Part shown: in pieces, positions 35,274 through 43,000 of the stretch | Position numbering within the stretch: the stretch's first letter is position 1 | Layout of the letters: each line of letters opens with the position of its first letter | Source of the DNA: UBA6168 sp041163745 | GTDB taxonomy: Bacteria; Bacteroidota; Bacteroidia; Chitinophagales; Saprospiraceae | DNA length: 64,000 bases | Direction of reading: 5' to 3' | NCBI GenBank assembly: GCA_041163745.1 | Contig: JBEAQU010000032.1 | Location: 5,355 to 69,354 of the forward strand | Translations under genes and position numbers: made by a program | Notes under the pieces: model-generated | The model's database searches: none | What the model was told of the DNA's origin: nothing | The model's input: only the letters and a program-made list of their open reading frames with translations

Positions 35274-36122
35274 ATGTTATTATTCAAGTGTCCGGAAGCC
35301 TTGGCTTCCTATCTTCGGTTCCGAAAGGAAAGCGGAGACAAGATCGGATTTGTCCCCACCATGGGAGCCCTGCACGAGGGCCATCTTTCGCTGGTCCGTC
35401 GGTCCTGTCTGGAAACGGACCTGACGGTCTGTTCGATATTCGTCAACCCGACCCAATTCAACGAGGCGAGCGACCTGTCCGCGTATCCAAGCACGCCTGG
35501 TCCGGATCTGTTATCGCTGTACCAAGGGGGCTGTCAGGTGTTGTTTAGGCCGGATGCATCCGGGATTTATCCGGAAGGAACCGTCCAAGAGCGACGGTTC
35601 GACCTCGGATTGCTGGAGACGACCATGGAGGGGGTATTCAGGCCCGGTCATTTCCAAGGGGTTGCGCAAGTGGTGCTGCGCTTGTTGCAAATCGTGACGC
35701 CGGACCGTCTGTACATGGGGCTGAAGGATTTCCAACAATGCGCGGTTGTCGGTCGGCTCTTGCGGACGGAATCCCTGCCGGGAGTGGAATTGATCTGCTG
35801 TCCCATTGTGCGGGAATCGGACGGCCTTGCGATGAGCAGCCGGAACGTCCGGATCGACCCCTCCCTGCGCCCCGTCGCCGCCACGCTCTACCAGGTCCTG
35901 CTGCAAGCCCGGGAACGCTTTCATTCGGCCCCGGTCGACACTGTCCGGCAGGAGGCTGTCCTGACCTTGGCGGCAGCCGGGTTCCGGCCGGAGTATTTTT
36001 CCATCGTGGACCGCGACAGCCTGCAGCCTGTGGAAAGCCCGTCGGACAGCGCACATCCCGTAGCCTGTGTGGCCGCCTGGTTGGGGTCGGTTCGCCTGAT
36101 AGACAACCTTTCCTTATATTGA
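35274..36122 (+). CDS. panC: PanC, pantothenate synthetase
   Basis: ATP-dependent condensation of pantoate with beta-alanine in coenzyme A synthesis. 282 residues with the family signatures FVPTMGALHEGHLSLVRR, SIFVNPTQFN, the GVFRPGHFQGVAQVVLRLL segment with HFxGV, MGLKDFQQ and SSRNVRI (the ATP-lid KMSxS-like motif). The frame is open upstream, but the ATG at 35274 directly precedes the conserved N-terminus. panD is not adjacent in this window. Confidence 0.96.
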   Translation: MLLFKCPEALASYLRFRKESGDKIGFVPTMGALHEGHLSLVRRSCLETDLTVCSIFVNPTQFNEASDLSAYPSTPGPDLLSLYQGGCQVLFRPDASGIYPEGTVQERRFDLGLLETTMEGVFRPGHFQGVAQVVLRLLQIVTPDRLYMGLKDFQQCAVVGRLLRTESLPGVELICCPIVRESDGLAMSSRNVRIDPSLRPVAATLYQVLLQARERFHSAPVDTVRQEAVLTLAAAGFRPEYFSIVDRDSLQPVESPSDSAHPVACVAAWLGSVRLIDNLSLY

Positions 36123-36326
36123 ATCAGCTTCCCTCGCTTTATATCCTGAAAAAACGTATTTTTAGCGCCTTTTCAGGCGTCGCTCCCCGATGAACAGGTC
36201 GTTCGGCGCCATCCTCCGGATACCGCAGGCCGGCTTCCCTGCCTCTGCGACCGATTGTCTCTCAGATTCAATAGGCCAGCCCTTCGGATATCCCGGCAAG
36301 CGGTGAGGCCTCAAAACAACGTCCAC

Positions 36327-36632
36327 ATGTCCCGCATTTACCAATATATGGTTGATTTTCAAATGCCGGAGAGCCTGTCATCGGATTTCTTCCAGCTCCT
36401 GCCCTCGCAGCGATCCCTGGTCAGCCAGCTGCTTCGGGAGGGCAAGATCATCAATTACGCCCTGTCGCTCGAACATGCGCGGATCTGGGCGGTGGTATCG
36501 GCCGGTTCGGAAAACGAAGTGTACAGGCTGTTGGACATGTTGCCGCTGACCAGGTTCCTGCAGTACGAGGTCAGCCAGCTTACCTTCTACCACGCGGCGG
36601 CCTCGGAGGATCCCGCCTTCTCCCTGAACTGA
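36327..36632 (+). CDS. Small muconolactone-isomerase-like (ferredoxin-fold) protein
   Basis: 101 residues (MSRIYQYMVDFQMPESLSSDF at the start). The spacing of predicted strands and helices, and the segments YMVDFQ, INYALSLEHARIWAVVSA and LLDMLPLTRFLQYEV, resemble the muconolactone delta-isomerase-like ferredoxin-fold proteins of Bacteroidota. Those contain a similar LPLxxxxxxEV ending. A catabolic role is unlikely because no aromatic pathway genes are nearby. It is convergent with the carbonic-anhydrase gene, with only 3 bp between stops. Confidence 0.65.
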   Translation: MSRIYQYMVDFQMPESLSSDFFQLLPSQRSLVSQLLREGKIINYALSLEHARIWAVVSAGSENEVYRLLDMLPLTRFLQYEVSQLTFYHAAASEDPAFSLN

Positions 36633-36635
36633 CCC

Positions 36636-37148
36636 TCACCGGTACCACCCGGCGTACAAGATGTAATTGTCCGCAATACGGCTGATGTTGTGCCGGAACA
36701 CTTCCGCCGGTAACGGCTTGACCTGCCGGGCGGGCACCCCCGCGTAGATATGGCCGGATTCCAGCACGGATCCCTCCAGAACGACCGCACCGGCGGCGAT
36801 CAGCACATTTTCCTGAACGACGGCATGGTCCATCACAATGGCCCCCATTCCCACCAGCACATGGTCATGTATGGTGCAGCCGTGAACCAATGCCCGGTGT
36901 CCGATGCTCACATTGTTCCCGATGGTGGTACCGGCATGCTGGTAGGTTCCGTGCAGGATGGCACCGTCCTGTATATTGACCTTGTTGCCGATCCGGATGA
37001 AGTTGACATCGCCGCGGACAACCGCCTGGAACCAGACGCTGCAGTCGTCCCCCGTCACGATATCCCCGACCAGGGTGGCGTTTTCCGCAAGAAAACATCG
37101 GTCGCCGAATTGGGGACTGAATCCCCTTACTTGTTTGATGATTGCCAT
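36636..37148 (-). CDS. Gamma-class carbonic anhydrase family protein
   Basis: 170-residue left-handed beta-helix protein. The hexapeptide repeats and the three metal-binding histidines are visible: ILHGTYQHAG, then IGHRALVHGCTIHDHVLVGMGA. It also has SVWFQAVVRGDVNFIRIGN. The family includes true carbonic anhydrases and YrdA/PaaY-like proteins without proven activity, so the reaction is not certain. The ATG at 37148 is preferred over 37172. It starts 36 bp after the DUF5691 stop, so the two are probably cotranscribed. Confidence 0.91.
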   Translation of the reverse strand: MAIIKQVRGFSPQFGDRCFLAENATLVGDIVTGDDCSVWFQAVVRGDVNFIRIGNKVNIQDGAILHGTYQHAGTTIGNNVSIGHRALVHGCTIHDHVLVGMGAIVMDHAVVQENVLIAAGAVVLEGSVLESGHIYAGVPARQVKPLPAEVFRHNISRIADNYILYAGWYR

Positions 37149-37184
37149 ACGCTTATTATTTCGCCCGTACACAACCCACCCCGG

Positions 37185-38726
37185 TCAGCGGCCGGTCAGC
37201 GGGACGGGCAGCAGTTCCATGAGGACCTGGTGCAGCCGAACGGTCCGTAACATACGGTGGATTTCCTTTTTCCAGACCGGGGGCAGACCGTAAGCATCCG
37301 GCCAGCCGTCCGCCAGCACCGGCAATACCTGCGGAAGGCTGCATCCGCCCAACCAACGCAACAGCCGCCTGTCGAAACGAGTGCATTTTCTCGCCCCCGG
37401 GTAAGCGCCGAACGATTGCTGCAGGCGGCGCCCGACCAACACAGACAATCGCTGGTCCCAGACAGTCGGCTCCCGGAAGAGCAATCGGAAGACCGGATTG
37501 TTTTCATCCGGCAATCCGCTGCGGTCGGCAAGATAATCATGCGCCTGAGCCATGGCCATCGCCGCCGGCAGCTCCCGCAGGAAGTACGTCACAGCCGGAT
37601 GGTACCAACCGTCGTACCCCTCGTCCATGTCGAACAGCCTCCGCAGCAACAACTGTTGCCAGACCGGGTCGCGGAACGTCGCGGCAGCCATCAACAAAGC
37701 GGGAAAGATCACGTTCCCCCATTGGCACGTCAGGATACGGTCCACTATGACGGCAGGCGGCCAGCCCAGGTGTCGCTCCCAACTGCCAGGTGGGACTTTG
37801 GACAGCACCAGGCCCAGGTAGACCGCTTGCTCCCCGCCCGGCCAGTCCGTATCGTCCCATGCCAACTGTGCCCTGTCTTGTTCGCGGATCTCCTTTCCGG
37901 GTATCAGGATGTCGATGCGACCCTGGTCCGTCCTCCAGATGGATCGGCCACGGCTTTCCCATCCCTTCACATCGCCGGATCCGGCATATGCCGAAGCCTG
38001 CAAGGCACCGGCCGCCTGTCGTACCTCCTTGCGGCTGTCCGCCAACCCTCTCAGCAAAAGTACACGGTCGTCGTCGCTGTACCCGTGAATCAATTGGGAC
38101 AGCCATTCCTTCTTTTCCACAGGGGAATAGGCCGACCATTCCCGCAATGCTTGTTCCCTTGCGGCGCTGGCATCGGTCAATCGGAAATACCGCACCGACC
38201 GCCGATAAGACAAAGCGCTGAGCGATCCTTTTTCCGCAGGGGGCGGCATCAACAGGAAGCGCCATTCCGGATGCTGCCGCAGCAACCATTTTCCTACGGC
38301 GTCCAATCGGCGGAACAACCAACCGAACTTGTCGTCCGCATCCGGACGCATCAACAGCAGCGGCAGGTATTCCGCCGGAAAAGCATACCCTCCCGCTTCC
38401 ATGCGGCTCATCAGGGAGGGCAGCAGGATGTCATCCCCCCCCTCCAGCACCCTGCCGACCAATGGCAAGGCATCGGTCGGAAAAGGACGCAACGCCTCGG
38501 CATCCGCCGGCGGTGGCGTCGGCATATCCGAACTGGACAAGGCTCCTGGGCGTACGCCTGCCCTGGACAGCTGTCGCTCCAACACCGCCGCCATGGCCAA
38601 CAGGCGGGCCGGGGGATCCTGCCCTCCCTCCAGCCCATGCTCCCTTAGCAAGGTGCGCACGGAAACCGGCAGGACTGTTTGGTCCGTACCGAGCAACGCC
38701 GTCCTGATAATGTCGTTCCAAAGCAT
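37185..38726 (-). CDS. DUF5691-family protein
   Basis: 513 residues beginning MLWNDIIRTALLGTDQ, the DUF5691 signature. The rest is alpha-helical and Leu/Arg-rich, with HEAT-like character (VLLLRGLADSRKEVRQAAGAL around residue 220). Function is unknown. In many Bacteroidota DUF5691 is encoded with a SWIM zinc-finger protein, a MoxR ATPase, DUF5682 and a vWA protein. None of these is adjacent here, so it is an orphan; the only MoxR traces in the window are the debris at 6.4 kb. Confidence 0.8.
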   Translation of the reverse strand: MLWNDIIRTALLGTDQTVLPVSVRTLLREHGLEGGQDPPARLLAMAAVLERQLSRAGVRPGALSSSDMPTPPPADAEALRPFPTDALPLVGRVLEGGDDILLPSLMSRMEAGGYAFPAEYLPLLLMRPDADDKFGWLFRRLDAVGKWLLRQHPEWRFLLMPPPAEKGSLSALSYRRSVRYFRLTDASAAREQALREWSAYSPVEKKEWLSQLIHGYSDDDRVLLLRGLADSRKEVRQAAGALQASAYAGSGDVKGWESRGRSIWRTDQGRIDILIPGKEIREQDRAQLAWDDTDWPGGEQAVYLGLVLSKVPPGSWERHLGWPPAVIVDRILTCQWGNVIFPALLMAAATFRDPVWQQLLLRRLFDMDEGYDGWYHPAVTYFLRELPAAMAMAQAHDYLADRSGLPDENNPVFRLLFREPTVWDQRLSVLVGRRLQQSFGAYPGARKCTRFDRRLLRWLGGCSLPQVLPVLADGWPDAYGLPPVWKKEIHRMLRTVRLHQVLMELLPVPLTGR

Positions 38727-38967
38727 TCGTGTCGCTGGATAAAGGTTCCATTTCGTTTTCCGGTGTTCGGGTCATGAACGCTTGGTGACAAACACAAAAG
38801 CGGACCGGACACTTACCGGAACCATGGTCGCAAGACATCCTTTTCGGAAATCTGGGGCCGGCATGCATGGTGCTGCAAATTTACACGCAGCCCGGGTACC
38901 AGGCCAACCTATTTTAGACCACCCGTCCACCCGGGGCGCTTTCGCCGGCGGTTCACGCATCCGTTTC

Positions 38968-39975
38968 CTAACAAAAGAAAAAATAGTCACGGCCTTCCGA
39001 CAAACCGCCAGCGTCCATCCACCGTCCGATCTCATCCGCTGCCCCACGGGCCGCGACGGTGACCAATACCTGCGGCCGCGGCATATTCCGCAGGCTTTCC
39101 GGGGATTGGAGCCGGACACCCCGTATGATGTGGCCGCATTTGCGGGGATTGTCACAAACCCAGGAAAATGCGATGTTCCGAGCGGCCAACAGCCCGGCGA
39201 CGACCTTGCCCTTGCGACCGGCGCCCCACACTACCAAGGTTCTGTCGGAGTCATAGTCGGCCATCAGGAACCAAGAGACCTTTAACGGGAGGAAAGCATT
39301 GTCGGCATAGACATCCTGTGTCCTGGAAGAGCGGTCGGGGTGGTCACGCCAAGCGTGCAACACCTCCGGGCAAGCCAGGATTTGCAGCCCCGCCGCGCGG
39401 AAGCGGAACGCCAGGTCGTAATCTTCCGGGTATATGTCCTCCCGGAACGCCCCGCAAATCGACAGGTTCTCCCGCCAGGTCATCCAACAGGGCGAAGGGA
39501 TGGTACATTCCCGATAAATCTCCAGGTAATGCCTGCGTCCGTCGGCCAGTCCGTTCAACCAATCCGCATATCGTCGGTAACCCGCACCCAGCCCTTGGTC
39601 CCCGAAGTAGCGTACCTTACCTATGGCGACGGCCCGTCGGTCCGGATGTTCTCTCAAGGCATCCCGTAGGCAACGGAGTTTGGTGGGCAGCATCAGATCA
39701 TCGGCATCCATCCGGGTCACCAGCGCTCCTGCGGTGCGCTGGAAAGCTGTTCGCAAAGCCGGTGCGATGCCCTTTCCCTCATTGTGACACCATCGGATTC
39801 GGTGGTCACGGGCGGCATATCCCGAGAGGATGGCCGGGCTGCCATCGGAAGAATGGTCGTCGACCGCCCACAATTCCCAGTCCGGAATGTCCTGGGCCAG
39901 CACGCTGTCCAGGCAGGCGGACAGGAAAGGCTCGGCATTCAAGACAGGCAGGAGGATGGAGACGGTGGTCGTCAT
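38968..39975 (-). CDS. Glycosyltransferase family 2 fused to a Rossmann-like domain
   Basis: 335 residues. The N-terminal 220 are a GT-A glycosyltransferase: TVSILLPVLNAEPFLSACLDSVLAQ, WELWAVDDHSSDGS, the DxD motif in TRMDADDLM, and YPEDYDLAFRF (catalytic ED). From about residue 250 a separate domain begins with TLVVWGAGRKGKVVAGLLAARNIAF, a dinucleotide-binding-like GxGxxGK loop, followed by CDNPRKCGHIIRGV and a strand PQVLVTVAARGAADEIG. That resembles the nucleotide-binding N-domain of PglD/sugar acetyltransferase-like proteins. Substrate unknown. The start at 39975 leaves out four poorly conserved residues; it lies 96 bp downstream of the large surface-protein gene. Confidence 0.87.
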   Translation of the reverse strand: MTTTVSILLPVLNAEPFLSACLDSVLAQDIPDWELWAVDDHSSDGSPAILSGYAARDHRIRWCHNEGKGIAPALRTAFQRTAGALVTRMDADDLMLPTKLRCLRDALREHPDRRAVAIGKVRYFGDQGLGAGYRRYADWLNGLADGRRHYLEIYRECTIPSPCWMTWRENLSICGAFREDIYPEDYDLAFRFRAAGLQILACPEVLHAWRDHPDRSSRTQDVYADNAFLPLKVSWFLMADYDSDRTLVVWGAGRKGKVVAGLLAARNIAFSWVCDNPRKCGHIIRGVRLQSPESLRNMPRPQVLVTVAARGAADEIGRWMDAGGLSEGRDYFFFC

Positions 39976-40070
39976 GATGGCCGGCATTGCGGAATCGCCC
40001 GGTCCGCCGAACGGCGGCGCCCCTGTCCGTGCTCCCGTGTGGGCGCAGGACGGACAGGGGCGCCGGCGGG

Positions 40071-43000
40071 TCAGCGTACGAGGGTGAGGTCTCCTTCATA
40101 GAGTTGGAGCCGGCCGTCCACAAACTCGATTTCCGCGAACCAAGTGAAGACCCCCGGGTCGAGGGGCTTGCCACGGTATAGACCGTCCCAATATACGGCC
40201 GGGTCGTTCGGTTCGAAGCCGAACGACTGGAAGACCGTTTCCCCCCAGCGGTTGAAGACCAGAAAGGACTTGATGCGGAGCACCTGGGGGCCGGCGTAGA
40301 GCTGGAACAAGTCGTTGACCCCGTCGTTGTTGGGAGAGAACGCGTTCGGGACGAAGACCGGACGGTCTTTGCGGACGAAGACCGTCAGGTTGTCGGAATC
40401 CTGGCAGCCGTCTTTGTCGACGGTCACCGAAAAGGTTGTCTGGGTGGTTGGGGTCACCCAATTTTCCGGGCAGGTCGGGCATGGGACGGCATCCTCGGGC
40501 GTCCAGACAACGGCATCAAGCGAATCGAAAGCGGGAGAGACGTCGATGGTAAGCAAGGCCGAATCGCCAAGACTGATGATGTTGTCGTCGCCCTCACTGA
40601 CCATGACGATGGACACATCCACCAGCGAAGGTTCGGCGACCTCGAAGGTGACCGTCCGTTCGCAGCCGGCGGCGTCCACGATCTCGAGGGTGTATTCGCC
40701 CGGCGAGAGGTTGGTGAACTGTTTCTGGGTGGAGAACGGCCCGCCGTTGAAAGCGCAGAGGTAGGGCGGCAGTCCGTTGGTGATGCTGTCGACCAGGATG
40801 AACCCGTCCTGGTCTCCGAAGCAACTGACGCCCGACACGGTGATGTGTGGTTCGGGGAGGGTGACGATCTGGGAGACCGTCACCGCATCGGTGGCGGAGC
40901 AACCAGAGAGGTTGTCGGTCACGACGAGGGTGTAGGTGCCGGGGCTGGAAGTGGACGGGTTGGCGACACCGGGGTTGTCGACGCCGCCCGACCATTGATA
41001 GGACAGGCCCGGCTGCGATGTGCTGCCGAGGGTGACGGAGGCCAGGTCGCAGTTGAGGCCCTGGTCCTGGCCGGCATTGGCGACGGGGGAAGGAGAGACG
41101 GCCACCACCACGGCGGATTGGTCATCGGTACAAGGGGGGCTGGCGGACACCGTATATGTGAAGGTGTTGGCACCGACAGGCAGCGAGTTGGTGTTCACCA
41201 TGCCGTTGGGAACGGCGGCGCCGGCGGCTGTCAGCCAGGATCCGTCCGGGTCGGCACCGGACAGCAGGGTGGCCAGGTCGACCATGGCATCGTCTCCTTC
41301 ACAGAAGGACAGCGGGGCGGTGGGTATCCCGGCATCTACGGCGGCGGAGACGAGGATGGTGTCCGCCGCAGCGGTCGGTGTGGCGCAACCGGCCCCGAGG
41401 TCCGTCACGGCGATCATCTGGATGACAGTCTGTATGGTAGGGTTGAGGGCCAGGGTGAACGGGCTGGTGATATTGGATGAGCTGGTGGGTGTGCCGTTGA
41501 CAGCATAGCTGATGTTATAGGGCCCCACCCCATCCATGCTGAACACGACTTGGGCGGCGGCTCCTTCGCAGACGGCATCCGAGGCGACCAGGCTGACGTC
41601 CGGCAGGGGGTTCCACACCACCGGTGTGCCGGGCGCCACACTCAGGCAGAAGTCGGTCAGGTCGACGGCACCGGTTCCGTCGTTGTTGGCGGCGACGGCA
41701 CTGATGTAATAGGTGGTTCCGGCCTGCATGGTGTTCGGGTTGAAGTTGAAGCCGGCTTGGGAATTGACGGCCAGCACGGTACCCAGGGAGGCACCGCTGC
41801 CGGTATGCAGATAATACCAGAGGACATCATCCGGATCCAGGACCTCGCCGGTGCTTCCGCCGAAGATGGCGATGCCTTCGTTGAGGCAGGCATCCAGCGG
41901 GCCGGCCGGCATGGTGCCGGCGAACGTCTCGCAGTTGCAGTCCAGCACCCCCGAGATGGTATCCGAGCCACATCCGTTGGCATCCGAGACGATGAAAGTA
42001 TGGAACACATCGCTGGGGATGTTGTTGCTGGTGAACACGCCGTTGGACAACGAACCGGTGTTGGGAGGGGACACGGCATAGGATGCGGGGTCACCGCCGG
42101 TGATGGAGAAGACCACTGTGTAGGTGTTCGTATCGGGATCGCAGGCGGAGGTGCCGTTCGAGATGACCGGGGCGGTGTTCACCTGGACCACGGCCTGTCC
42201 GTCGACCGTACCGGGACAGTTTTCGTCTTGGAAATTGAGGAGTTCATAGGATGTGGTCAGGCCGGGGGTGACGGAATACGTCAGGTCCGTGGTGGTGATA
42301 CCGGACAGATCCTCTCCGTTGATGGAGAACTGGAAAGGTTGTTCGCCGGTGAGGGAGATGGTCAGTTCCGTGGAAGCCCCCAGGCAGAGCGCCGTGCTGC
42401 CGGCCAGGGTGGCCGTGGGAATTTCGTAGAACGTGACGGGGGTACCTTGTGCGACCTGTAGACAGGGGTCGCTGAGGTCCACCGTTCCGGTTGGCAGGCC
42501 GTTGCCCACGGCGGCGGAGATATAGTAGGTGACGCCGTATGACATGTTGGCGGGATTGAATCCGAAGGTCGGATCGTCCTGTTGGGTGGCCAGGACGGTT
42601 CCGGGATTGGTGCCGCTGTTGGTATGGAGGATGAACACACGGATGTCATCTGGATCCAGCACCTGTTCGGTCAAGTCGTAGACGGCCGTCACCGGGCCGG
42701 TTCCGCATACAGTCAGCGGGGGGCCGACCATGACTCCGACATCGGTGGTGCAATCGCAGAAAACCTCCGTTTGCTGGAGGGTTTTAGGGGCGCAACCGTT
42801 GGCATCGGTCACGGTGAAGAGGTAACCCTCTCCGGCGGTGATGGGGTCGCTGACGAACACGTTGCCGGTCAGGGTCCCGGTAGCGGGGGAAACGGAATAA
42901 CTGCCGGGGTCTCCTCCGGTGATGGTCAGCTGCACGGTGTAGAAGGTTCCGCCGAGGTCACAGATAGTCTCTGCGCTGGCATTTACGGCGGTGTTGACGG

